Below, in pieces: positions 37,101 to 43,811 of a stretch of DNA of 64,000 nucleotides. The notes below the pieces were generated by a model, which did no database searches, had not been told where the DNA came from, and saw only the letters and a program-made list of their open reading frames with translations. The DNA is from Gordonia hankookensis (lineage in GTDB: Bacteria > Actinomycetota > Actinomycetes > Mycobacteriales > Mycobacteriaceae): contig NZ_JACWMS010000002.1 of assembly GCF_014673215.1 (NCBI RefSeq), positions 496,001-560,000 on the forward strand. Reading direction: 5' to 3'. Both the position numbers and the translations under genes were made by a program. How positions within the stretch are numbered: position 1 is the stretch's first letter; each line of letters begins with the position of its first letter.

Positions 37101-37702
37101 CGGGTCCGCGCGAGGGCGGCGTCGATCTCGTCGGCTTCGAGAGATCGCAGGTCGTCGACAGCCAGCAGCTCGCGTGCCAACGACGGTAGAACCCGTTGCG
37201 TCCCGTCCGGTCGGAACTCCGCACGAAGCATCGGATGACGGGCCACCAGCGACTCCATCGCGGAGCGCAGTCGGTCGGCATCGAGCCCCACGCCGTCGAA
37301 CTCGACGTAGAGGTGGGCGGCCACGCCACCGAGATCGGCCACCTCGGTCCGCCCGATCCAGTAGGCGTGCTGCATCGGCGCCAGGGCGAACGGTTCCGAC
37401 TGTGCGGCAACGTCTTCTGCCGCATCCGCGGCGACGGGACCACTTTCGGCGACCGCCTCCGGGGCCTCGGCGACCGGATCGGTCGCGGCCAGCATCGCCG
37501 CCCACGCCTCGACCGTCGGCTCGGCCGCGAGCTGCGCGAAATTCAGTCGATGACCGCGCTTGCGCCACCCGCCCGCGATCTTCATCATCCTGATCGAATC
37601 CAGCCCGAGTTCGATCAGATCGGTGTCGGACCGGACGTCCTCCGGTGCGATGTCGAGCGCTTCGGCGATCGCGCTGGTGACCTCGTGACGATGGCTGCTC
37701 AT
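34142..37702 (-). CDS. mbtB: Mycobactin-type NRPS MbtB (ArCP-Cy-A-PCP, no TE)
   Basis: 1186 residues. Aryl carrier (LGLDSIRMMK, Ser ~36) that takes salicylate from MbtA; heterocyclisation domain (QHAYWIGR ~98; DIDMLAADAMSY ~232, the Dx4DxxS motif); adenylation ([11 protein letters not shown] ~703; GLGGATEIAIHG ~850); carrier (IGGDSVLATTV ~1105). It would build the hydroxyphenyl-oxazoline from salicylate and Ser/Thr. The code reads roughly D-I-Y-T-L-G-L-I-H; His at 331 is seen in Thr domains, so Thr is favoured weakly. The protein ends ~75 residues after the carrier, without the thioesterase found on the longer (about 1410) M. tuberculosis MbtB. A Ser-rich insert lies at ~1000-1020 in the A domain. 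Confidence 0.88.
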   Translation of the reverse strand: MSSHRHEVTSAIAEALDIAPEDVRSDTDLIELGLDSIRMMKIAGGWRKRGHRLNFAQLAAEPTVEAWAAMLAATDPVAEAPEAVAESGPVAADAAEDVAAQSEPFALAPMQHAYWIGRTEVADLGGVAAHLYVEFDGVGLDADRLRSAMESLVARHPMLRAEFRPDGTQRVLPSLARELLAVDDLRSLEADEIDAALARTRRAKSHQLLDVAAGQVVDLTLTLLPDGRHRVHLDIDMLAADAMSYRVLLADLVTLHDGGTLPTLDYTYRDYLQHRAANPDPARARDQAWWAERIADLPSGPALPTRSEGFGEVADAARVVRHHHWVGPEAKETLLAAAHERGVTPAIALAAVFAATIGAWSSDDRFLLNVPLFHREPVHPDIERVSGDFSSSILIDVDVRHAQSVLDLTRAMQKTMHANGSHSSYGALEVLRDLGRARGEQVIAPVVYTSALGLGELFSDAVLERLGEPAWIVSQGPQVTLDAQVTELRGGLLLNWDVRESAFPPGVVEAMFAQYTAAIDRLGHGDAGWMATSAPQLPPEQRAVRERVNATAGETSGRVLHEEFFARATHEPDRTALIWRDGTLSYGELAREAFAVAGALRHAGVLTGDAVGVQLPKGPEQVVATLGVFAAGAIWVPIGYDQPSARRETILDTGEINALVGSGASLDDVPDGVITVDLDQARRHGTPFAEAVLPDPESVAYILFTSGSTGTPKGVEVPHRAAMNTIDDVNDRFSVGPDDRSLTVAALEFDISVYDIFGLFSAGGAVVVVDADAARDPAAWLELLREHRASVLTCVPSALDMLLTVAETETGGLGDSLRATLLGGDWVGVDLPRRLHALAPATRFAGLGGATEIAIHGTVCETTDPPAHWTSVPFGTPLRNVRCRVVDSSDRDCPDWVTGELWVGGSGVAHGYRNDPVRTADRFIEREGQRWYRTGDLARYWPDGTIEFLGRADHQVKVRGFRVELGEVEGALRSVDGVRQAVATVVDGSGGLRTLVAAVVVDDAASSTTPSSSPSSSTIESELRNLLPTYMIPSRIEIVDTLPLTSNGKLDRKMIGGLFDGGEIVSESIAPADDLEKALLGIVAETLSVDQHGVGVTDDFFAIGGDSVLATTVVARVREWLDAPHVGVVDIFTARSVRELARRIDEADERPGRLEQVAALYLEVVGMDDEAVDAARLDTELTETHG

Positions 37703-39051
37703 GATCTGTCACTCCCCTCTGCATGCCGCCGGACCACATAAGGAGCCACGCTGCCGAGCTTCTCGCACGTCTCCTCGAACTCGCGGTCGGGGTTCGACTG
37801 GCCGACGATGCCTGCACCGGCACGCAGCCACGCCCGGTTCCCGACCGCGAAGATACTCCGTAGGGTCAGGGTTGCCTCGAGGTCGCCTGCCGAAGACGCC
37901 ACCACCACGGCACCGGAGTAGAGTCCGCGACTATCGGGCTCCAGGCGGTAGATGGCCTCCAGCGCAGCCGATTTCGGAATTCCCGACGCGGTGATGGACG
38001 GGAACAGCACCGCCAGCGCCTGCCACGGCCCGGCCTCGGGCGAGAGCTCACCGCGGACGGTCGATGCGAGATGCTGGACGCTTCCGCGCTCGCGAACCAC
38101 CATGAACTCGCTGACCACGGTCGTGCCGGGAAGGGATACCGAGGCGATCTCCTCGAAACACGCCTGCACCGACATCGCGTGCTCCGCGATCTCTTTCGCG
38201 TCGGCGAGCAGGTCGGCGCGGGCAGCGGCGTCGAGTTCCGCCGACCGCCCGAATGCCCGTGTACCGGCCAGCGGTTCGGTGATCACCGTACCGTCGGGTT
38301 CGGTCGCCAGCACCAGTTCCGGGCTGAATCCGGCCGCGGACAACGAGCCGAGATCGAGGAGGTACGACCGCGCCGGATTGTTGCCTGCCCGGCCCCGGGC
38401 GTAGGTCGCCGGGATGTCGACATCGAACGGGACGTCGACACGACGGGACATGATCACCTTTTGGTAGTCGCCCCTGTTGATCTCGTCGATGGCCTGGGCC
38501 ACGCGGCCGCGGTAGTCGTCGTGGTCCACGTCGACGTCGACATGCGTCGGCCCCGGCGGTGTCATTGCGGTCGCCGCGAGCTCGCGCAGGCGCGCGGCCC
38601 GGGCGTCGTCGGCGGTGCCGGTGTCGACACCGGAGCCGTCCACGAACGCCTCGAACTCGGGGACCATCAGATGCGCGAGGACGACGCCGTCGGGGACGCT
38701 GTCGACAAGACCGTGGAACGGCGCGCAGTAGTCGAACCCGATCCAGCCGTAGACCCGCCATTCGGTGTCCGTCAGCGCGTCCAGCGCCTCGGCCACGGCC
38801 GCGGACGGGTCGCCATGCCACGGGGTGCGCACCTGTTGACCGGCTTCGGTGACGATCACCGCGGTCGTGGTGACCACGATCCGCGCGGCCACCCCGGCAG
38901 CGAACGTCCACCGCCGATCACGTTCGTACACGACGTGTTCACCGAACTCACCGGATGCGGCCCACGTCGCACAGACCCTGGCGGCGATCTCCGGGGACAA
39001 CCGAGGGCGACGAGGCGCGCCGGCGGCGTGCGAGTCGACAGTCAACGACAT
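37699..39051 (-). CDS. mbtI: Salicylate synthase MbtI
   Basis: Chorismate-utilising enzyme (MST family) converting chorismate via isochorismate to salicylate; 450 residues, equal to M. tuberculosis MbtI. Motifs: VIMSRRVDVPF, ATEPDGTVITEPLAGTRAFG (~243-262), KEIAEHAMSVQ (~285), LFPSITASGIPKSAALE (~343), SRGLYSGAVV and RAGAGIVGQSNPDREFEET (~415). ATG at 39051 with GAAGGAAG upstream. It opens the mbtI-mbtB-mbtG operon (4-bp overlaps) and is divergent from mbtA across two iron boxes. Confidence 0.94.
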   Translation of the reverse strand: MSLTVDSHAAGAPRRPRLSPEIAARVCATWAASGEFGEHVVYERDRRWTFAAGVAARIVVTTTAVIVTEAGQQVRTPWHGDPSAAVAEALDALTDTEWRVYGWIGFDYCAPFHGLVDSVPDGVVLAHLMVPEFEAFVDGSGVDTGTADDARAARLRELAATAMTPPGPTHVDVDVDHDDYRGRVAQAIDEINRGDYQKVIMSRRVDVPFDVDIPATYARGRAGNNPARSYLLDLGSLSAAGFSPELVLATEPDGTVITEPLAGTRAFGRSAELDAAARADLLADAKEIAEHAMSVQACFEEIASVSLPGTTVVSEFMVVRERGSVQHLASTVRGELSPEAGPWQALAVLFPSITASGIPKSAALEAIYRLEPDSRGLYSGAVVVASSAGDLEATLTLRSIFAVGNRAWLRAGAGIVGQSNPDREFEETCEKLGSVAPYVVRRHAEGSDRS

Positions 39052-39091
39052 GCGGACTTCCTTCGTTGTGGGGAAATCGAGGACTAATGCA

Positions 39092-39110
39092 TTAGGACAG
39101 CCTAAACTAT
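39092..39110. promoter_or_regulatory. Iron box, mbtI side of mbtI-mbtA region
   Basis: Plus-strand TTAGGACAGCCTAAACTAT matches the reverse-complement consensus TTAGGTTAGCCTAACCTAA at 15 of 19 positions, one of the two best sites in the window. It lies 40 bp upstream of mbtI. Confidence 0.72.
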
Positions 39111-39129
39111 GCCCCTTCGCCCGTTGATT

Positions 39130-39148
39130 GCGGATAAGGGTAACCTAA
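39130..39148. promoter_or_regulatory. Iron box, mbtA side of mbtI-mbtA region
   Basis: GCGGATAAGGGTAACCTAA has an exact TAACCTAA half and matches the consensus at 13 of 19 positions. It lies 68 bp upstream of the mbtA start, 38 bp (centre to centre) from the mbtI-side box. Confidence 0.58.
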
Positions 39149-39216
39149 TTCACTGTGCTCGACCGAGCACCGGAGATCCGACAGACGTCCTGCGTCTCGC
39201 CGCAGAAAGGCCCAGC

Positions 39217-40887
39217 GTGCAGAACCCGACAGCCGACGCCGTCGCGTCCGACCTCACCGTCGGCTTCGCACCGCATCCCGCGTCCGCGGCGAGCCGCTAT
39301 CGGGAGTCCGGAGTGTTTCCCGGACGGCCTCTGTGGCACGTACTCGGTGACGCAGCCTCGCAGCGGCCCGGTCGGCCTGCGGTGACCGACGCATCTGTGG
39401 ACGATGCCGTCACCCTGACGTACGCGGAGTTCGAGTCGGCAGCGACCCGACGCGCCGCCGGTTTCACGAGCGCCGGACTGCGCCCCGGTGACCGGGTCAT
39501 CCTCCAGCAACACAACTCGGCCGGGTTCGCGATCAATCTCTTCGGCCTGCTGCGCGCGGGCGTCGTCCCGGTGATGACGCTGCCCGCACACCGCAGTGCC
39601 GAGATCGTGCATCTCGCCGCCGGCTCCGGGGCCGTCGCCTACATCACCGAGGACGATCGCCGCGGATTCGACCACCGTGAGCTCGCCGTCGCGGTACAGG
39701 CTGCGGTGCCGTCGATACAGACGGTCTTCATCGACGGCGACCCCGGCCCGTTCGCCGCCCTGCCCGATGCCGACCCCGCCGACGTGCCGCTGCTGGTCGA
39801 AGACGACATCGACCCGGACGGTCCTGCCCTCTTCCTGATCTCGGGCGGCACCACCGGCCTGCCCAAGCTCATCGCGCGGACTCACAACGACTACGCGTAC
39901 AACGCGCGGCGATCGGCGGAGATCGCCGGGCTGCACGCCGACGACACCTACCTCGTGGCGCTGCCCGGCGCCCACAACTTCCCGCTCTGTTGCCCCGGGA
40001 TACTCGGCATGGTGACGGTCGGTGGGCATGTCGTGTTCACCGACAATCCGAGTCCCGACAACACTTTCGATCTCATCGAGACCCATCGCGTCACCGTCAC
40101 CGCGCTGGTGCCTGCTCTCGCGCAGGTGTGGTGCGCGGCCACCGAGTGGGAGCCCGCCGACATCAGCTCGCTGCGTCTGCTCCAGGTCGGTGGCGCAAAG
40201 CTCGCCGCACCGGATGCGGTGGCCCTCGACGCCGCGCTCGGCGAGGTGGTCCAGCAGGTGTTCGGGATGGCCGAAGGACTCATCTGCTACACCCGCCTCG
40301 ACGACCCTCGGGAACTCGTGCACGCCACCCAGGGCGCACCGATGTCGGAATACGACGAGATCCGCGTGGTCGACGAGGACGGCCGAGATGTCGCCGACGG
40401 GACCGAAGGCGAACTCCTGGTCCGTGGTCCGTACACGATTCGGGGCTACTACCGGGCCGACGAGCACAATCTGCGATCGTTCACGTCGGACGGTTACTAC
40501 CGATCCGGCGACAAGGTGCGGCGCCTGCCCTCCGGGCACCTCGCCGTGACCGGGCGTATCAAGGACACCGTGGTGCGCGCAGGTGAGAACGTGGCTGCCG
40601 ACGACGTGGAGGAGAATCTGCTGGCGCACAGGTCGATTCGGCAGGCCGCGGTGATCGGGCTCCCCGACGACGCGCTGGGTGAGAAGATCTGTGCCGTCGT
40701 CGTGCTGTCGCACGAACACCCGCGCGGTGAGCCGCTCGAACTGCCCGCCGTCCGGGCCTTCCTGACCGAACGGGGCATGGCGGCGTTCAAACTCCCGGAC
40801 ACGCTCCAGGTCGTCGCGGCTCTCCCGCTCACGGCCGTCGGGAAGATCGACAAGGCGGCCCTTCGGGAGCCGTCGCCAGGCGCCTGA
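39217..40887 (+). CDS. mbtA: Salicyl-AMP ligase MbtA
   Basis: Aryl-acid adenylating enzyme that activates salicylate and loads it on the aryl carrier of MbtB. 556 residues from the GTG at 39217, chosen because AGAAAGG lies ~6 bases upstream and the protein then begins VQNPTADAVASDLTVGF, close to the 565-residue M. tuberculosis MbtA; the more distant ATG at 39109 falls inside an iron box. Motifs: SGGTTGLPKLIARTHNDY (~212), HNFPLCCPGILG (~255, substrate pocket), QVFGMAEGLICYTRLDD (~350), YYRSGDKVRRL and VAALPLTAVGKIDKAAL near the C-terminus. Confidence 0.92.
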   Translation: MQNPTADAVASDLTVGFAPHPASAASRYRESGVFPGRPLWHVLGDAASQRPGRPAVTDASVDDAVTLTYAEFESAATRRAAGFTSAGLRPGDRVILQQHNSAGFAINLFGLLRAGVVPVMTLPAHRSAEIVHLAAGSGAVAYITEDDRRGFDHRELAVAVQAAVPSIQTVFIDGDPGPFAALPDADPADVPLLVEDDIDPDGPALFLISGGTTGLPKLIARTHNDYAYNARRSAEIAGLHADDTYLVALPGAHNFPLCCPGILGMVTVGGHVVFTDNPSPDNTFDLIETHRVTVTALVPALAQVWCAATEWEPADISSLRLLQVGGAKLAAPDAVALDAALGEVVQQVFGMAEGLICYTRLDDPRELVHATQGAPMSEYDEIRVVDEDGRDVADGTEGELLVRGPYTIRGYYRADEHNLRSFTSDGYYRSGDKVRRLPSGHLAVTGRIKDTVVRAGENVAADDVEENLLAHRSIRQAAVIGLPDDALGEKICAVVVLSHEHPRGEPLELPAVRAFLTERGMAAFKLPDTLQVVAALPLTAVGKIDKAALREPSPGA

Positions 40888-40892
40888 GCCGA

Positions 40893-40909
40893 CTCAGCGT
40901 CTCCTCAGC
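40893..40909 (+). promoter_or_regulatory. CTCAGC-N5-CTCAGC direct repeat before PAP2 gene
   Basis: CTCAGC at 40893-40898 and again at 40904-40909, an 11-bp period (one helical turn) as in OmpR/PhoB-type response-regulator sites. It ends 22 bp before the PAP2 ATG. The same element precedes the DedA gene at 41899. Confidence 0.55.
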
Positions 40910-40931
40910 ATGCCGGGCGCACAGTGGACGG

Positions 40932-41618
40932 ATGCCCCCCAATCAACTGAGGACCATCACCGGTCTCGTTCTGCTGGCGGCGGTGTGCGTCTTCGGCATC
41001 GGGATGATGTTGGACGGAATGCCGATGTGGATCGACGACCTCGTCGCGAACTCGACTCTCGCACATCGTGGTTCCGGCCTGACCTCAGTGGTCAGGGAAG
41101 TGACACTGATGTTCAGCCCGCTTGCCGTCACCATCTGGACTGTGTGCGCGGCAGCATTCTTCGTCGTCCGTGACCGCACGCTCCGACGCGCCTTTCCACT
41201 GGTGGCGTCGGTTGCCGTGGCCGGCGTGATCGGCGAACTCGTGAAGATCGTGGTGCACCGGCACCGGCCACCGATCGCCTACCAACTGGGCACAGTCGAG
41301 ACGACGTACTCCTACCCTTCCGGGCACCTCACGGGCACGACGACTTTCGTCTTCGCGGTGGCGCTGATCGCCACCACGCAGTCGAGCAGGATCGTCAGGA
41401 TCGCCGCACTGTCGGGCGCCGCCCTGATCACCCTGGTGGCCGCATGCACCCGCATCTACCTCGGCGTCCACTGGGTCACCGACGTCGTGGCCGGTGTCTG
41501 CGTAGGCGTCGCCGTGGCCCTCGTGGTGCCGATCTGGGCGGAGAAACTCTTGCGCATCGTGGCCGCACACTCCCCAGATCGACTGGGACGCCATATCTTC
41601 CCGGCTGTCCCGCAATGA
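40932..41618 (+). CDS. PAP2-superfamily membrane phosphatase
   Basis: 228 residues with about six membrane helices. The three-part PAP2 signature is complete: KIVVHRHRPP (~98), YPSGHLTG (~126) and TRIYLGVHWVTDVVAG (~174). Such enzymes remove phosphate from lipid pyrophosphates (undecaprenyl-PP, PA, PGP) at the outer membrane face. The substrate cannot be read from sequence. A direct-repeat element lies just upstream, and a putative -10 (CACAGT, 40920-40925) would place the transcript start at the ATG. A small membrane gene overlaps its stop. Confidence 0.88.
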   Translation: MPPNQLRTITGLVLLAAVCVFGIGMMLDGMPMWIDDLVANSTLAHRGSGLTSVVREVTLMFSPLAVTIWTVCAAAFFVVRDRTLRRAFPLVASVAVAGVIGELVKIVVHRHRPPIAYQLGTVETTYSYPSGHLTGTTTFVFAVALIATTQSSRIVRIAALSGAALITLVAACTRIYLGVHWVTDVVAGVCVGVAVALVVPIWAEKLLRIVAAHSPDRLGRHIFPAVPQ

Positions 41619-41878
41619 CGGGACGGCCATCGGACCGGTCTCGCCGGTCGCGCGCCCGTCGATCGATCAGACGTGCCATGCCGCTGATGCTGATGGCAGC
41701 AGCTCTGCTCGTCACTGCCGGTGTAGGCGTCGCACTCATCGGCGACGGGAAATCGACGGCGTCGGTCCGCCACCACGAACGAGCCGCAATCCTCGAAAGC
41801 GCGGAGTGGCTCGCCGCTCGGCACCCCGGACTCGATCATCGCGCCCGCAGCGAACATGTCTTCGACGGACATGAGTGA
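41615..41878 (+). CDS. Small single-helix membrane protein
   Basis: 87 residues, ATG overlapping the PAP2 stop (ATGA). A very basic N-terminus (RSRRSRARRSIRR), one hydrophobic helix (AMPLMLMAAALLVTAGVGVAL, ~21-41), then a short polar, His-rich external tail. No family recognised. Translational coupling suggests a partner of the PAP2 enzyme. Real expression is likely but unproven. Confidence 0.6.
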   Translation: MTGRPSDRSRRSRARRSIRRAMPLMLMAAALLVTAGVGVALIGDGKSTASVRHHERAAILESAEWLAARHPGLDHRARSEHVFDGHE

Positions 41879-41898
41879 CCTCATGTCCCGCATACGGA

Positions 41899-41915
41899 CT
41901 CAGCACCTCCTCAGC
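41899..41915 (+). promoter_or_regulatory. CTCAGC-N5-CTCAGC direct repeat before DedA gene
   Basis: CTCAGC at 41899-41904 and 41910-41915. The surrounding 25 bp (from GACTCAGC) differ from the PAP2 element at only three positions. It ends 23 bp before the DedA ATG. TACCGT at 41926-41931 could be the -10 of a leaderless transcript. Confidence 0.55.
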
Positions 41916-41938
41916 ATCCCGTCGCTACCGTCGCCACC

Positions 41939-42646
41939 ATGATCATGACTTCCGTTGCCGCGGCGACCACGCACGCGAGCGCGATGCCGGGCATCCTCGA
42001 CCCCGTCTCCCTCCTCGGGTACTTCGGCACCTGGGCACTCGCCGGACTGCTCCTGGTGATCGCCGTCGAATCGGGTGTGCTGTTTCCACTGCTCCCCGGT
42101 GATTCACTGCTCTTCGTCGCGGGGATGGTCATCGCATCGGGCGGAAAGGAAGGGGTCCCCGCGTTCGCCTCGCTGTGGCAGGTTCTCGTACTCGCCCCGC
42201 CGGCTGCCATCCTGGGCGCCGAGCTCGGCTATCTCATCGGCCGCACCGTTGGCACCCGGTGGTTCGGACCCGACCGTCGAGTTCTCAAGCAGCGCTACGT
42301 CGACGAGGCCCATGAGTTCTTCGACAGACGCGGGGCAAGCACGGTGCTGGTGGCCCGATTCGTCCCGATCGTACGAACGATCACCCCGATCGTGGCGGGC
42401 GCGGCAGGAATGAAACACCGAACCTTTTTGATCTACAACGTCATCGGTGCCGTCACGTGGACATGCGGTGTCACCTTGCTGGGATACTGGCTGGGACAGT
42501 TCACAGTGATCCAGAAGCTGATCGAGCCGATCTTCGTCCTGATAGTCCTTGCCTCGGTGGCACCGATGGCCTGGCAGGCGGTCTCTCGCCGACGGCATCG
42601 CCGGGAGACCGAGTCCCGACCGGGTCCGACCGCCGACATCAGTTGA
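41939..42646 (+). CDS. DedA-family membrane protein
   Basis: 235 residues with several helices. DedA signatures: ESGVLFPLLPGDSLLFVAGMV (~44-64), GAELGYLIGRTVG (~97), FFDRRGASTVLVARFVPIVRTITPIVAGAAGM (~125-156) and FLIYNVIGAVTW. DedA proteins act as lipid-carrier flippases/transporters (undecaprenyl phosphate recycling for some members) and affect envelope stress tolerance. A second ATG two codons later is possible. It shares an upstream direct repeat with the PAP2 gene 1 kb away. Confidence 0.9.
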   Translation: MIMTSVAAATTHASAMPGILDPVSLLGYFGTWALAGLLLVIAVESGVLFPLLPGDSLLFVAGMVIASGGKEGVPAFASLWQVLVLAPPAAILGAELGYLIGRTVGTRWFGPDRRVLKQRYVDEAHEFFDRRGASTVLVARFVPIVRTITPIVAGAAGMKHRTFLIYNVIGAVTWTCGVTLLGYWLGQFTVIQKLIEPIFVLIVLASVAPMAWQAVSRRRHRRETESRPGPTADIS

Positions 42647-42664
42647 GCATCTGACTTCCACGCC

Positions 42665-42702
42665 GGCCGGTCGGCAACCGGAGATCCGGACGGGGACCGG
42701 CC
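42665..42702. terminator. Possible terminator between DedA and formyltransferase genes
   Basis: GGCCGGTC (42665-42672) and GACCGGCC (42695-42702) form an 8-bp stem around a 22-nt loop in the 60-bp gap between convergent genes. No T tract. Confidence 0.3.
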
Positions 42703-42706
42703 CGGC

Positions 42707-43642
42707 TCACCCGAGGTATCCGCCTCCGTGCGGGAAGAACTCCTTTCCGGCGTGCTCGACGCCGTCGTCGGTGCGTAGCCGCTCGATCACCAGACCCTTG
42801 CCTCGCCCCAGGTGCGCGTCTGAGCCGGCGACGATCACCATGCCGTCACCTTCGTGGATGAACACCCGTCCTGGCGTGCCACCGTAGACACACCGGGACA
42901 CAGACGCTTTGGTGATCCTCAACCGCTGACCACGAAAGTGTGTGTACGCGTTCGGATATGGATCGGACTGAGCCCGCACCAGTCGATCGATCTGGTCGGC
43001 AGGCCAGTTCCAGTTGATCTCCGAATCGATCTCGGATCGCTTGTGGAAGAAGGTCCGGTCCTCGAGGCGCTGCGGCGTCCAGACCGCTGTACCTGCTTCG
43101 ATCTGCTCGAGCGCATCACCGAGTACGCCGGGGATCAGGTCGATGGTCGCCGCGACGAGTTCGGTCGCCGTGGACGTCGACGTGATCGGAACGGCTCGCT
43201 GGAGTACGACGTCGCCGGTGTCGAGGCCGTCGTCCATCCGGTGCGCGGTGAGGCCGACTTCGGTTTCACCGCTGATCAGCGCCCAGATCACCGGCGAGAA
43301 GCCGGTGAACTTCGGCAACAGCGAGTCGTGCAGATTCAGGGTTCCGTGGGGCGGCAGGTCGAACAGTTCCCGGGGCAGCCACGTGCGCCAGTTGTTGGCG
43401 ACGATGATGTCGGGTTCGAGGTGCTTGACCCGCTCGATCAGCTCGTCATCCGGACGTTGGGCCAGGTGAACCGGTATGCCGTGGTCACGAGCAAGATCCT
43501 CGACCGAATCCGACCAGATGGTCTCGTATGCGTGTTCGCTCGGCGGGTGCGTCACCGACAGCACGACCTCGTGCCGCGAATCGATGAGCGCCTCGAGTGT
43601 CCGATGGCCCCAGGTCTGGTAGCCGAAGGTCACGATCCGCAT
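42707..43642 (-). CDS. Hydroxyornithine-type N-formyltransferase (FxbA/CchA-like)
   Basis: 311-residue relative of methionyl-tRNA formyltransferase, of the kind that formylates N5-hydroxyornithine in exochelin, coelichelin and rhodochelin pathways. N-terminal Rossmann part MRIVTFGYQTWG; catalytic Asn and His in LNLHDSLLPKFTGFSPVIWAL (~102-122) and Asp in HRMDDGLDTGDVVLQ (~140); a C-terminal domain follows with PNAYTHFRGQRLRITKA. I start at the ATG at 43642, nine bases after GGGAGG; the ATG at 43651 sits directly against that ribosome site. Divergent from the large NRPS across an iron box. A true Fmt for translation initiation would lie beside def, which this one does not. Confidence 0.87.
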   Translation of the reverse strand: MRIVTFGYQTWGHRTLEALIDSRHEVVLSVTHPPSEHAYETIWSDSVEDLARDHGIPVHLAQRPDDELIERVKHLEPDIIVANNWRTWLPRELFDLPPHGTLNLHDSLLPKFTGFSPVIWALISGETEVGLTAHRMDDGLDTGDVVLQRAVPITSTSTATELVAATIDLIPGVLGDALEQIEAGTAVWTPQRLEDRTFFHKRSEIDSEINWNWPADQIDRLVRAQSDPYPNAYTHFRGQRLRITKASVSRCVYGGTPGRVFIHEGDGMVIVAGSDAHLGRGKGLVIERLRTDDGVEHAGKEFFPHGGGYLG

Positions 43643-43742
43643 CCGGTTCATCCTCCCTGTGGCGCACGACAATCGACGCGGTGACGACCGGTGGGGGACA
43701 TCGCCGGGTTTTGACAGCGTGCGAATGGTTCACTTCAATAAC

Positions 43743-43761
43743 TGAGGTAAGCGTAACCTCA
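43743..43761. promoter_or_regulatory. Iron box between formyltransferase and second NRPS
   Basis: TGAGGTAAGCGTAACCTCA matches the IdeR/DtxR consensus at 14 of 19 positions, with TGAGGT/ACCTCA as symmetrical ends. It lies 50 bp upstream of the NRPS start and 100 bp from the formyltransferase start, so it may control both. Confidence 0.68.
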
Positions 43762-43811
43762 TTACCCGGCTCTGTGAAACCGAGCCTCGACATGGCCGCG
43801 AGGAACCCCCG

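Noticed and set aside
39109..39216. Earlier ATG for mbtA at 39109
   Set aside because: It lies inside an iron box and would add 36 unconserved residues; the GTG at 39217 has a proper ribosome site and fits the family length.
42707..43642. Annotation as methionyl-tRNA formyltransferase for translation initiation
   Set aside because: It is divergent from a siderophore NRPS across an iron box, far from def, and has the layout of hydroxyornithine formyltransferases.
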